From positions 2,781,223 through 2,845,222 of the forward strand of contig NW_017265135.1 in the NCBI RefSeq assembly GCF_001638985.1: DNA of 64,000 nt, given 5' to 3'. The notes under the pieces were generated by a model that was given only the letters and a program-made list of their open reading frames with translations, had not been told where the DNA came from and made no database searches. The DNA comes from Phycomyces blakesleeanus NRRL 1555(-) (lineage: Eukaryota > Mucoromycota > Mucoromycetes > Mucorales > Phycomycetaceae). Shown here piece by piece: positions 1-11,375 of this stretch. The position numbers and the translations under genes are program-made. Every line of letters starts with the position of its first letter. Within the stretch, counting starts at the first letter, position 1.

Positions 1-305
1 AAAGGTACACCATGTTCAACACGACCATCGGCATCAACCTGGAATGGCTGGGCATTCTGGGATTGACTGCGCTGGGAGCCAAAGTACTTTTGGGTGAGGT
101 ATTCACCAGTGTGAGAATAACGCTGGAGTTTCTCAGCGGAAGTCTCGACGGTCTTCTTTATAGGTACTCTAGAGTTATTTTAGAATATGTTATTATTACT
201 GCTACCATCTGGTATCTTGTGTATTTGTGTTTGATTTCCTACCTTTGGATAGCAGCATCGGCACCAATAGCCAAAAAGGTGGAAATGATAGCAGAAAGAG
301 TAAAT
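1..305 (+). CDS. C-terminal part of a membrane protein gene (5' end outside window)
   Basis: The sequence is open from the window edge and GC-richer than the flanking spacer. An ATG at 12 is in frame, but the frame is also open upstream of it, so this is probably the last part of a gene entering from the left. Residues after the ATG are hydrophobic (LEWLGILGLTALGAKVLL), consistent with a membrane segment. A likely intron (GT at 164, AG at 251-252, 89 nt) joins exon 1-163 to exon 253-305. The spliced tail is short, polar and lysine-rich and ends at TAA 303-305. Without splicing the frame runs to 503, but that extension is AT-rich and looks like intron plus 3' UTR. An AATAAA lies at about 507-512. 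I do not recognise the family. Confidence 0.4.
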
Positions 306-859
306 AACTTCATGGTTGTAAAGGTAAAAGAAAGGAAGACGAGAGTTGAAACGATAGCTGAAGAAATAGGTAGTTTCTCAAGCAAGTCAGTTGATTGGAT
401 GATGTCATACGCTGCTTGGCGTTGGTTTGTGTGTACGTATATTTGTGTACTCCCAAGAAGTTGCTTTTTTGGTATCCCCTTGTTTTTGATAGGGCATTTT
501 TGAGACAAATAAAGTGAATTGATAATATAAAAAAAATCTAGAATAAAATAAAATAAAATAAAATGATATAGATAGAAAGAGAAAGGCTATGAAATCGTAA
601 AATAATTATAGTAAAAAAATATGTATAGTATATAATAGATATATCTTTCTCTTTCTGTGTATAAGTGTAAGTGTAAGTGCAGGTGTAAAGTGTAGGTGCA
701 GGTGCAGATGTGTGTATATGTATATATGTGTGTGTATGTGTGAGTTTATGTGTGCCTGTTTTGGTTGTGAGTTGAGTGTATGAGTTGAGTTGATTCTGGT
801 TCTGGGTTTTCCTTTTTTAGTGCTTCTTGTGCTTCTTGTGCTTCTTCTTTTGTTTTTTT
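306..859. other. Spacer with AAAAT and GT-rich repeats
   Basis: The likely 3' UTR of the left-edge gene comes first, with an AATAAA near 510. An AAAAT-type microsatellite lies at about 541-564 and a GTGTAA/GTGCAG/TATG-rich stretch at about 660-760. The 3' end of the minus-strand gene that stops at 860 begins on the right. No gene is seen. Confidence 0.6.
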
Positions 860-3216
860 TTACATGTCAGACTCTCTGTTCCTGTGCGAAGAATCACTCA
901 TACGGTTGTCACTCATCCGAGGACTTGCTCTGTAACTGTTCCGTCCTCTTCCTCTACCACGTCCTCTGCCATCACCAAACTGTGAAGTAGGCCGATTTAT
1001 AACAAGTCTGTTGTCCTTGAATAGCTTAATTGACGAGTTAATATCACGACATAAAGCGGTCAAGAGACTAATTGAGTAATTAGTTAATTATTTGTTTACC
1101 TTTCCGTTCATAGCCAATGCGTTTTCCAGGGCAACAGAGTGGGCAAAATCAACATAACAATGAGCTTTAGGCAGTTGGGTGGTTTGATCGACGGGAAATT
1201 TGACTGCGGTAACCTAGGCACAAAAAGGTTAGAATTTGGATTGGTGCGGGTCAGATAGAAATGAACGAATGAATGAACACTAAAGTCTTACTGTGTCACG
1301 TCCGAATAGGGTTCTGATCTCACTCTCCGTCACTGTTGTGTTGGACAGTCCACCTACATACGCCACATACAGACTACGTTGCTGTTTTGGTACAAGGTCA
1401 GGCTGCGTAGTGAAACGATTGATAATTGATATAAAACGTTATTTCTCTTTTCTTTTATTTTACTTACAACACTTGATCTCTTTGTGTTCTTGTGACTGTA
1501 GTTCGAACCATAACCACCGGAAGTGTATCCCACGTTTCCATCTTCCTTTATCTCTCCCTTCCACTCATCATCGGTTTGACTAGCAGCCGTAGGAGGATCC
1601 TCCCACTCACTCTGTCTGTATTGGTTAGGTTTTTCGGTGGGTCCTGGGCTAGTTGAGCCCAAATTGAATAACGGAGAAGCGATTGTCATGTGAGCACTAC
1701 TGCGACGATACGAAAAATTGAAGCCTTGAGAACGAGTCTCTGCACTGACACGTCCATGATTGACATCCAGCACCACCCAGCCAAAAGCAGCATCAGGGAG
1801 ATTGAAATTCCACATGTTCTTAAAAGCCTGCTCATCTCTATCAGGCCCAGATGACGAAGATGAACTAGAGAGCTCAAGTTGACCAGCAGAATCCTGCTGC
1901 AATGAAGGAGGAAGGCGATTTACAACCATCAAGGCATTTTGTAACAATACTGTCTGTCGCTCGTCCACATAGTTTTCTACTTGCTCTTTGATAGCATCCC
2001 AGAGTTGCAAGAATCCTTGTTGTGATTGAATCAAACGCTCGCGATAATGTTCCTGGTCGGGCTGACACGCAAACTCGTTGTACGATATTCCATACCGGAA
2101 ATGAAGACCAGCCGAAATAGTAAAATCAGCCTGAAATGATCATAAAAATAAAATAAAATAAGCAAAAATAAAAGAAAAATTGTCGCATAACTTTATCAGA
2201 TCACTTACTCTCAGCACCAATGCAAGCTGGGCTAAAAGGCCTTCTCGGCCTGGACTGGCATGAGTAACAAGGATCCTGGTTTCTGAACAGGCATATACAC
2301 GTTGGGCAGTCTCGACAAGTTCTCCAATCTGAAGTGCTGTTGTCCACATAGTTCCCAGTCCACCTGCAATTGTGTCCGTGCCTTCGCCATTGTCAAATAA
2401 TTTGTGTTGAACCACTGCACCTCCCAAACCAAACAATCGGAGTGAAACACCACCAATGTCCAACAGGTGAGAAGTAGCCTCATCAAGCAAAAACAAATTG
2501 TGGATCTTGTATTCGCCCGATCTAAATCGTTCGATAATTGCTACATCTTCGCATGCTCCCCAAACAGTATACACCGGGATATCTAATTTTTGTTCACCCG
2601 AAAGGTAAGCCGGGAATTCAGACAATAACGTCTGGGGTGATTGCTCAATTGTACTGCGTATCTGCTCAACAGGAGAGCTGTTCAATCGAGTTCGTACATG
2701 AGGAGGAATTAATGTACTGTACTGAACCAAATGTTTCAATGTTCTATATAACAATTGTAAGAAGAGAAAAAGAAAGAAAAGTTTAGGTCATATTGATTAA
2801 GCAAGGCACCATTTTTTTTCTTGTATAAATCTTCACATCTTAACAAATAGATAAAATAAAATAAAAAGTTGTACCTGTCACTGATACGACTGAGACTGGA
2901 GCCATCTATAATTTATTGAGTTTTGTGATGATTACCAAGCATTAACTTTACCATAAAAACCAAAATCACCAGTGTGAATAATGAACTGAGCATCCGCGTC
3001 GCGTGCGAGAGCATTGAGCTGAGACAGGTTTCCTAATTCAAGATGGTTTGGATGACAATATTTCTTTTTTGGAATCTCATTAATAGTTAAAAAATCTGGT
3101 TTTTATTTTATACCTCTTGCGTCTGCGATGCAAAGAATTCTCTTTCCATCGACTGTCATTGTACGAGCACCACTTGGCTGTGGTGATAAATGTGTAGGCA
3201 TGGGACTGTCGCTCAT
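860..3216 (-). CDS. DUF2433-family phosphoesterase-like protein with RRM and RG tail
   Basis: Eight exons in perfect phase: 3216-3114, 3032-2952, 2905-2875, 2743-2209, 2130-1468, 1402-1292, 1213-1100 and 1015-860, giving 597 aa. The N-terminal two thirds match the fungal DUF2433 family (PF10360), with landmarks KRILCIADARGN (about 26-37), FIIHTGDFGFYD (about 51-62), VWGACED, LGGAVVQHKLFDNGEG and THASPGREG. These sit where calcineurin-like phosphoesterases carry their metal motifs, but the first is DARGN instead of DxHG and the GNHE box reads GACED. A Ser-rich linker leads to an RRM near 481-545 (RNP2-like LYVAYVGGL, RNP1-like KAHCYVDF), then a short RG run and a polar tail. This is probably an RNA-associated protein; catalysis is uncertain. 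The start is the first ATG of the conserved frame (3216-3214). Confidence 0.88.
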
Positions 3217-4093
3217 GATGTAGATGAAGAAAAGGAGAGAAAAGGCGCGGAAGTTTAAAGAACTGTAATAAAAAATAATAATAATAAAAAATTAAAAGTA
3301 ATTAATTTATATTTTTATATTTTTTATTTATTTTGAGCAAGAATATTGTCGCTATCTGGACTTTAGATATCGCCTATTTAATTACACAAATGCTAATTAT
3401 ATATATATATGATATATTTGCTTCCATAATTTATTTTTTAAAATTGTTATATTTTATGAATATAGCCTGTTCGAGGATTACCTTGATAATTTTTAACGTC
3501 TACTTTGTTACATACTTGATCTTTTGATTAAGCTTTTACATGTATAAAGGCTGTGGTGAAATTTTATTATCAGAAAGTAAAAAATAATAACACCAGGACA
3601 AAAGACGAAATACAAAAACAAATTGATGATCTTTTACGTAAATTCACAACACTTGAACACAACTAAATTGATTTTTAATAGGCGCCTTTATTAATTAAAT
3701 CACAGAATAAATTGAGCTTATCTTAACAAAAATAAAAAAGTATTATATCCCTGAAATTTAAGCTTATGTATATATTTACAACAATAACCCATTTTATAAA
3801 TCTGATAAAAACAAAATACTCGCCTCGATATACAATAAAATATAGAACCGAGCACGAGCTCAAAGATCTCATATAAATACAACATGATGCTGTATTTTAA
3901 AGCACGCCGCACGACAATCTCATTTAATTATGCAGTAAAAAACCGAGTAGTTGAATTCTTATTACATAGTGTTTATTATAATGATTCATTTCAATTCGTC
4001 TACAATTCCATCAAAGAGGTATGGGATTTCCTTTCTTTCACAAACTTTTTTATTTATTTATTTTAGTAAGTGCTGTACAATGGAAAGATAAAC
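3217..4093. other. AT-rich spacer between two minus-strand genes
   Basis: Spacer between the DUF2433 start and the eL6 stop. It is very AT-rich with short poly(A/T) runs. Several short frames are open on both strands, but none is longer than about 64 codons or recognisable. It should hold the DUF2433 promoter (right of 3216) and the eL6 3' UTR. Confidence 0.6.
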
Positions 4094-5059
4094 TTAGAAC
4101 TGCATGGCGTGGGGGAACTGACCCTTGGACAAGCCAAAGGTGGAGCTCAAGTACTGACGGAGGAGAGGGGTCTTGGCGGCAGCATCAATGATGGCCTTGT
4201 CAACGACCTTCTGGTCAGCAGCCTTGGAGGCGGGGAAGGCAGCCTTCTTCTACTCAATTGTTAATTAAGAACATATTAGAAATTTTGTTTCACATCGTTT
4301 TGTTTTAATATTTAAAATTTTAGAATAAATATCCCCACAAATAACAAAAAAAGGTTTAGCTAATATGCATATATATGTCCAAATCCTCCTCCAAATTCAA
4401 AAATATACAATTCATATATAAATGGTTTCTCTTCCCCCTCTTTTTAAGAAAAACAACCCCGTTGCCCTCCATATAAACTATAAAAGAAAACCCATATTTA
4501 ATCTTACCTCGGCACCCTCAAGGAAACCCTGTGCCTTGGCACCAGCAGCCTTCTTGAAGTAGGCGTCGTTGATCTTGGCATCCAACTTGACGGAGGAGAC
4601 ATCGATCTTAGTGGAGGTGGCAAGGACGTAAGCCTGGTTGACACGACGGAGAGGAACGCCGTTGATCTTGAAGGGACCAGTGACCAACAAAAGACCACTG
4701 TCGAGCTGCTTCAAGGCAACAACGCGCTTTCCACGGTGACGACCGGCCAACAAGATGACAACGGTACCGGGGGTGATGGTGGCACGGAGAGCACCGATCT
4801 TGGAGACCTTGCGGGACTTCTTGGGCTGGGGAACATCCTCAGCGGGGTAGAAGCGATCGGCCTTCTTGGCAGGAACAGTGCGCTTGGAACCGTTCTTGGC
4901 ACCCTTTACATCGACAGTCTTGTCGGTGACAGCCTTCTTGGCAGGGGCAGCGACAGCCTTCTTCTGACGCTTGTGGAGGGCCTTCTTGGCGAAGGTGGTC
5001 GAGCGACTGAACTGGGCAACGCCGGGAACGAGGAAGCTGTTTCTGGGTGCGTGCGGCAT
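4094..5059 (-). CDS. RPL6: 60S ribosomal protein L6 (eL6)
   Basis: Two exons, 5059-4508 and 4249-4094, with a 258-nt intron (4507-4250), give 235 aa. Family landmarks in order: a basic N-terminal extension; [12 protein letters not shown] before the core; the KOW-like [70 protein letters not shown]; and a C-terminus like the human and yeast proteins ([20 protein letters not shown]). It is a large-subunit structural protein. Codon choice is strongly GC-biased (AAG, GCC, ACC, GTC), as expected for a highly expressed gene, and stands out from the AT-rich surroundings. The N-terminal [13 protein letters not shown] is typical of fungal eL6, which supports the start at 5059. Confidence 0.97.
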
Positions 5060-5618
5060 AGTAGCTGTTATTATTGTTGATGTTGTTGATATTATTGTTG
5101 TAATATTATTATTTATTTAAATATAAATATAAATATAAATGGAAAATGAAATATAAAAAAAAAGATAAAATCATTAGAATGTTGAACATTTCATTTAGTC
5201 TCCACACATCTTGCATTGATATATTGATTATATTATAGCTCCAGGATTCATCCATCCAGACTTGTATTAAATTATCTCATTTAATCTCATTTGATCTGAT
5301 CTCATCCATCCCCCCGTTTATATCCATCCATCTATGTTATTCATCTATTCATCCAATGGCTATGTACCTACAATAGCGAAAAAGAGGGTGGGCAAGCCTA
5401 AAGGTCGGATGTAGCTTAAAGCGACCCTCGATCGGGTTCCAAGTGTGACGTGTGACTTTCATTTACATTTGGCCGGCCAAAGTACAAAAAAAAATGTAAA
5501 TATATATATGAGTATATCTATATACACACACACATATATATATATATTCAACACACGTATAAGATAAATAAATAAGCACAAAGCCAAATTCTTTATTTAT
5601 TTATTTTTTACTTTCGTC
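5060..5618. promoter_or_regulatory. Divergent promoter region of eL6 (-) and a small gene (+)
   Basis: This 559-bp stretch separates two start codons pointing outward. Most is AT-rich, but 5380-5475 is a GC-richer island. It contains AGAGGGTGGGC (5383-5393), resembling the Homol-E box on the opposite strand, and TGTGACGTGTGACT (5444-5457), resembling the reverse complement of the Homol-D box (CAGTCACA) of fission-yeast ribosomal-protein promoters, one base off. TA/CA repeats lie at 5505-5560. Assignment to eL6 or the small gene is inference. Confidence 0.4.
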
Positions 5619-5834
5619 ATGGACAGTATATTTAACTACCTTCACTGGGACACCCCCAAACTACCGCTTGTTGTAGACACTTGGACATATGAAAAACTGC
5701 CTACATACCACATTCCTGTTCCTACGAAATTTGTTCCAAAAGCAGATGTACAAAGAGATTTAAAAAAAGACAACATGCCAATTCACAAATCCACCAAACG
5801 TGTATGGGCGCCTGACCCAACCCTTTCACCTTGA
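5619..5834 (+). CDS. Small hypothetical protein, 71 aa
   Basis: A single-exon frame with ATG in a reasonable context (CGTCATGG). The product is 71 aa, rich in Pro, Trp, Tyr and Lys, starting MDSIFNYLHWDTPKLPL and ending KRVWAPDPTLSP. No signal peptide, membrane helix or known domain is seen. Composition is more coding-like than the flanks, and it shares a 559-bp divergent promoter region with the eL6 gene, which has motifs resembling ribosomal-protein promoters. It could be a small conserved Mucoromycota protein or a chance frame. An AAT microsatellite follows about 110 bp after the stop. Confidence 0.5.
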   Translation: MDSIFNYLHWDTPKLPLVVDTWTYEKLPTYHIPVPTKFVPKADVQRDLKKDNMPIHKSTKRVWAPDPTLSP

Positions 5835-5950
5835 TAGAAATAAGCTTTTTGTTGCTTGTTTGTTTACAAATTTCTGGTGTTGTGTTGTGTACATCGGGTG
5901 CGATTGAATTGTATAGCAATTACAGATAATAGGCACAATTACATAATAAA

Positions 5951-5987
<37 letters not shown>

Positions 5988-6551
5988 TAAAAGATACTTA
6001 TTTGTTGTGAACAGCGAGTTCGGTTACATATGCATGTATTATGATTAGTTCGTTACTGTGGTTACATATCCGACTATTCGAAACAAATCCAAAAATAATA
6101 CAATGCATATTATGATATCAATAAACTGGCGTGCAACAATCCCATTTGTCCGTCCAGGTACAGCAACGATAGACATCATGTCTTTCGCGTGTGCCACATT
6201 TGATTGGCACATTAATTAATTTTTATATACAAAAAATAAATAAATAGAAAGAATAACCCACAATAGAAGCTTTGGATTTGATGGTGAGAGTGCTGGTTCC
6301 GTTGATTCTGTTGGTCAAACAGAAACATTTATGGCCAAATAGGCTTTCTTTTATTTTTATTAAATATATAAATCTATATATGTGTGTATTTATATATATC
6401 TGCACCTGTACCTGTACCTACACATATAACATATAATGTATGCCTATATCTTTATCTTGTACGACAATTTAGAATCGTATAAAACTATTCGACTTATCCA
6501 AACAAGATATTACTTCTTTTCCTTGTCTATTGTCTTTCTCTCAATCTAACC
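5835..6551. other. Spacer with AAT microsatellite and TATA box of the next gene
   Basis: Contains an (AAT)n microsatellite at about 5944-5985, a short perfect stem GTGCCA/TGGCAC with an 8-nt loop at 6191-6210, and TA-rich stretches near 6360-6440. TATAAAA at 6478-6484 lies 68 bp before the ATG at 6552, followed by a pyrimidine-rich leader, as expected for a promoter of the Kre9/Knh1-like gene. No other gene is seen. Confidence 0.6.
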
Positions 6552-7592
6552 ATGAAGCCGTTTTTCGTTGCCGCCCTCTGCTTCTTGTCAACCATGGCTG
6601 TTGCTCAGACCACTGATTTCTATATCACTGCTCCTCTTCCTGGAACTGTCTACAAGGCTGGGCAATCGTGAGTTACTTGGGTGAATAACGTTGAGAAAAA
6701 CATTTAACTGATTGATCAATAGGGCTACCTTAAGTAAGAGAACCTGTTTACCAACGAAATATATATATATATATATATATACATAGTTTGGTCTTGTTTT
6801 TGTTCTGTTTATTAACTTTCAACAGCTTGGCTTAATGGTGTTGATACTGAGGTTGACGTTAACCTGCTGGTTGGAAACGACCCAGCTACCATGGTCAATT
6901 CTGCTTATTCATTCACCATTCCAGATGGTTCGGACGAAGAGTTTACTGTGGTGGTAAATATATTATTGTTTCCTATTGTTCTTCTTTTATGGAACATTAG
7001 ATATAATGAATGGTTGTATTCAAATATACTTGTGTTACTAAACCACCCAATTTTAATTTTTCTTTATAAAAATAAAAAGATTCCTGCCGATCTTGACTCT
7101 ACCAAAAGCTATGCCTTCCAGTTCTCTTACCTTAGCAATGGCGCCACGTAAGTTTGATGCTCTTAAACTCACAATACACACATACAAGAGCAAAAACAAA
7201 AGTGCATAATGCTAACATTTTTACAATTTTGTAGTAAAAATGTCTTTTCAGGCTCTTTCGTTGTAACTGGTGGCAAGACTCCCATTGCCTCTGGCTCCGG
7301 CTCTGGTTCTGCTGCTCAATCTGCATCTGTTACCGTCGCTCCATCTCTTCCAGCATCTGTAGTCCCAACTGCCGTATCTTCTCGCGCTTCAGTTGCTGCT
7401 CCATCTGCAATTTCTGCTCCTTCTTCTGCCGTCAGCCATGCCTCTACCCCTGTTTCTTCTGCATCTCCCAAGATTGCCTCTTCACCTGCCCCAAGTGCTT
7501 CGGTCAGTGTTCCTGCTGAGGGTGCTGCTTCCAAGATGCACTATACTCTTGCACTTGTCTGCGCACCCGTCATCTTGGCCATGTTGCTTTAA
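6552..7592 (+). CDS. Kre9/Knh1-like GPI-anchored Ser/Thr-rich cell-wall protein
   Basis: Five exons (6552-6667, 6723-6733, 6826-6953, 7080-7147, 7235-7592) keep phase and give 226 aa. The second exon is only 11 nt. A clear signal peptide (MKPFFVAALCFLSTMAVAQ) is followed by a Kre9/KNH N-terminal domain (PF10342) with its hallmark start, ITAPLPGTVYKAGQSATLTW, and the middle NGVDTEVDVNLLVGNDP. A Ser/Ala/Pro/Val-rich stalk and a final hydrophobic segment (MHYTLALVCAPVILAMLL) look like a GPI-attachment tail. It is expected at the plasma membrane or in the cell wall; family members affect beta-glucan assembly, but the role here is inferred. Intron 2 contains an (AT)n run near 6760-6780. Confidence 0.87.
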
Positions 7593-9389
7593 CTTTATTG
7601 GCTTTGATTTCCTCGTCCTTTTTCTTTTCTCTTTCTTTTTCTTACACAAACCACCATGTAATTTTCACAAGTATAATAATAATATAACACTTTAATTTAT
7701 TCGTATTACTATTAATCAAAAAATACACACACATACACAAAGAATGAAAAATGAAACGCTTGTGTAATCCTATTATATACGTATATTCGTTTCTTCATTT
7801 TTTTTTGGCAAGCAATAATATATAAATCGTAGCATCTTTCATATGTAACAAGGAAGATTTGTTTTTGTTGTACATGGATCTTTGTTTGATGTCACTCAAT
7901 GTTAAATGAGTTATTTTCTTTTTATATACATACTTACACAAATATCAAGTCTTTGTAGCACACGATGATGGAAGAACTAGAATACCACTTTTGGTATCTA
8001 TTTCAGTTTATTACAGCAAAGTGGCGATTTCTTATATAGTATTATTAGCATGATTTCCATCATAAAGACCTTTACTTTCCTTACTTGCTTACTTGTTCAC
8101 CCTTTGTTATTCTTTATTTTCTGTGAGTTTACAGAAATATTTAAGAGAAATAAACCAAAAAAAAAAATGTAGAATGTAGAATATATATATATATACTTTT
8201 TGTTTCAAAATTAAAGCTATACCTACCACATCTAGACATTTTTCAAAAAAAAATATGGATAAATAAATAATGAAGTCGTGTTCATATTTTGCAATTTATT
8301 AAGTACCATCTATTTTATAAAGCGTTTTAAAGATAATTATGTTTTTGCTAATAAAGATATGTACGCATTAAAAGCAACAGGTTTTTCCTTATTGTTGATC
8401 TAAAGTTATATAACAGCCAGAATTATATTATACTTCTTACTCTAATTATTAAAAGAAAAATATTTCTTTATTACAATTCAGAGTACTTCTTCTTCTTCTG
8501 TTACTGTTGTTATAAGACAATTAGATATTCGTATTACTATTAATTCTTCAAAGCTTGTCAATATATTTTCTCAAGCTGATACAGTAGCTAAAACACATGC
8601 TCTCTGTGGAAACAGAAGGTAGGGACAGAAAATACATTTAATGATAAATGTTGCATGGGAATAAGTAAAGAAGAAAAAGATATGTAAATTGTAGGTCGGA
8701 AGGATCGGAAGGATTGTAATCAACCTATTAACCTTTTGATCTCGGGCTATTGTTGATTTACTAGTCGCAACTACTTGGGAAAACTTGCTTTTCTTTCTTT
8801 ATTCTTATCATATATCTGTATTATAAGCCACTTGGTTCGCTTGTTTGCTTCCAATAAGGTACTAAAGTTTATTGGTACTAATGATAAAATAAATACATAA
8901 ATAAATACATAAATAAAAAGGCTCGCGATTAATATTAAAAAAAGCATATGTTCCTTTTTATGGGAGATGTCCGCCAAACTAATATAGATTCTAGGCCAGT
9001 ATTCAATATCCAGACTATACACATTACGTACATTTTTGTATTGAATATATGCATATTGATATTAATATAAATAAGCTTTTTTTGTTTGGTCTGTTTTTTA
9101 TCTGGACATTTAAAATCAAAGATAATAATAGCAATTGATGCTATAAACTTGAGCCTCTTTTGGTTTGACACTTTCTGCTAAATTAGTAATAGTAGAAATG
9201 GCAGTAGTAAAAGCAAAATTACACCAAAATATAGATAGACGAAATACATTTATTCATTTATTCAAGTAAAAAATAAATAAATAAAATAGATTTTTGATTA
9301 TAATATCAGAATTTTATTGGTATTATATTATATTATATTATATTATATTATATTATATGATTAAAAAACATATTACTATTCTTATTTAA
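7593..9389. other. AT-rich spacer between two cell-wall protein genes
   Basis: This 1.8-kb convergent spacer lies between the two Kre9/Knh1-like genes. It holds the 3' UTRs, many A/T runs, an AT dinucleotide run near 8180-8195, AAAT/AATA runs near 8885-8920, and a TATTA pentanucleotide array at about 9318-9357. Short frames on both strands are low-complexity and resemble no family. Confidence 0.6.
9318..9357. repeat. TATTA pentanucleotide microsatellite
   Basis: About eight tandem copies of TATTA, just beyond the stop of the minus-strand cell-wall gene at 9390. Confidence 0.85.
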
Positions 9390-10073
9390 TTATTGATTAG
9401 TGGCTCTGGCAGCAGCAACAGAGGAAGATATCGAGGAGAAGCGGGACAGGACTGAGGCTGCCTCGTCGGACTCGGCGGTATTTGATTCGGTCTGGGGAGG
9501 AGTGGTTGGGGTAGCGGCAGGAGAAGTGTTGAGCCAGCTGTCGGTAGGAGTAGCCTCACCCGAACCACCATTGTTAGCGGGAGCCTGTGTAGAAGTAGCA
9601 TCGGTAGGAGTAGCTTTGCTGGGAGCAGAGCTAGAAGGTCCCGAAGGCTTTGAATCCGAACCTGATCCCGAGCCTGATCCTGAAGAAGAGCTGGCACTGC
9701 CACTGCTAGCACTTCCGTCACCCTTGAACTTAAAGTCTTCAGAGTAGGACCACTTGTGCTTTGAATTTTGGCCGATGCGCATGAATACGGTTCCGGAAGG
9801 ATAGTCATCGAGCGAGTCAACAGTGAATGAGTTTTCGGAGCACTTTGGCGCACCGTCTTTGGTCAGGGTTCCGATAATATCGGCATCTTTGGGATCGCCA
9901 TTGAGCAACTGGATATCGCATGTGAGACTGCTGTCCTTGCCATCAGACTTCCATTTGATTGTGGCAGACTCTCCTGCTTTCCAGACGGTGTCGGCATCAG
10001 GGCTAATGATTCTGACTTTTGCGTGGGCTACGGCGGCAAGGATAGAAACAGAAGCAAAGATTGAGAACTTCAT
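9390..10073 (-). CDS. Secreted Kre9/Knh1-like Ser-rich protein, intronless
   Basis: A single-exon gene of 227 aa. A signal peptide (MKFSIFASVSILAAVAHA) is followed directly by a Kre9/KNH domain: VRIISPDADTVWKAGESATI, then CDIQLLNGDPKDADIIGTLT, and GTVFMRIGQNSKHKWSYSEDF before the end of the domain near residue 115. The rest is a Ser/Gly/Thr/Pro-rich stalk with a GSGSGSGS stretch. Unlike its neighbour at 6552-7592 it has no hydrophobic C-terminal tail, so it is probably secreted rather than GPI-anchored, and it has no introns. The two genes converge and may be old tandem paralogues, but the domains are divergent. The start ATG (10073) directly precedes the signal peptide. Confidence 0.85.
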   Translation of the reverse strand: MKFSIFASVSILAAVAHAKVRIISPDADTVWKAGESATIKWKSDGKDSSLTCDIQLLNGDPKDADIIGTLTKDGAPKCSENSFTVDSLDDYPSGTVFMRIGQNSKHKWSYSEDFKFKGDGSASSGSASSSSGSGSGSGSDSKPSGPSSSAPSKATPTDATSTQAPANNGGSGEATPTDSWLNTSPAATPTTPPQTESNTAESDEAASVLSRFSSISSSVAAARATNQ

Positions 10074-11329
10074 GATGATGATGATTATTATTATGTGTTG
10101 TTGTTAATTGAATAACGAATTAAAGAGTAGATGAAATAGATAGAACTGGAGGGTATTTGATAATATTTTTTTTCGAGGTGAATAGATGGAGAGTATTTAT
10201 ATGATTTTTCTGTTCCCTGGTAACAATAATCTAAAAAAGAGTTAAGAGATTTTTCAGTCTGAATTTGACAGCTAATAATCATCATTATTATTATTAGCAT
10301 CATCGAAGCAGCCTAAAGAGTAAAAGAGTATAGTCTTAATCTCCAATAAAAGACTATTTCGTCAGTGACAGTAACACAAAGTCCTGATGTGGTTAGAAGA
10401 CAGCTACGGTATATGTAAATTTCTTTCTTTCTGCCTTCTTTTCGTTTGACTGTCGTCACTTTTGACAAGTACTGTATAGAATGAGCTCTTCTGAGCTGTT
10501 TGAATATATATATTTATAAATTCCTATTGGTTTTACAAGTATATTCTTTACACAACACTCTTTAGTCTTTCTTTACAAACAGATCCAAACGTCATTTACA
10601 GTCGTTCCACTCGGAAAGAAATAGACGAAAAAATGGCTACACGACACTGTGGAAGCTGGTAGATTGATATTGGTGACGACACAACTATAAACTATACCAG
10701 TGCTAAATATAATGAGACATTATGTCTTTATATACATTAATGAATATTGTACAAAATCAAGGCTTATACCCTTATTTTCTATACACATATATATACAGGT
10801 ATTTACTCTGTCTCATTGTATGATGATATATATTATTTATTAATACTATAATTATCGGGTAGTTTGAGTAATATAATATCACAAGTCTTTAATTTTCAAT
10901 ACATCTTCTTGGATATGTTTGAAAGCAAAAAATAAACAGTTTGACTCTCATTTCTCTCTCTCTCTAAAGACTAATAGAAACTAATAAAGGCTTAATTGTG
11001 TTTAAGGTTTCTTTTTTTATTTATTTACAAAGACTTGTATCATAATAAAGCACGGTTTTAACAGTAGCATTAAATCAAATATAGAAATATGGATATATTA
11101 ATATATTAATATATTATCTTTTGCTATAATATAGTTCACTGCATTATATCATAGTTTCTTTTAAAATTGAATAGGAAAAAGAAGTACTAATATCATTGTT
11201 ATTATTGGGGTTGCACCTATCAATGTACTTTATCGCTATGAATGAAAGACTTGTAAAAAGTAAAAAGATTTAAACTGTTTTTAGTATTCCATATTTAGAG
11301 AAATGCAGATCTTTATACAAGGAGGGGTT

Positions 11330-11375
11330 GTGGTGGTTATTGTGGTTATGGTGGTTATTGTGGTTATGGTGGTTG
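11330..11375. repeat. 12-bp minisatellite (GGTGGTTATTGT-like)
   Basis: Near-exact tandem copies alternating GGTGGTTATTGT and GGTTAT units. Translation gives nothing recognisable. Confidence 0.7.

Noticed and set aside
4250..4507. Possible snoRNA in the eL6 intron
   Set aside because: Ribosomal-protein introns often host snoRNAs, but I see no paired C and D boxes or H/ACA structure.
4736..5080. 114-codon plus-strand frame across eL6
   Set aside because: Gly/Leu-rich antisense shadow of the strongly biased eL6 codons.
9400..10107. Plus-strand frames over the intronless cell-wall gene
   Set aside because: Antisense of Ser/Gly/Thr repeats; the minus frame has a signal peptide and a KNH domain.
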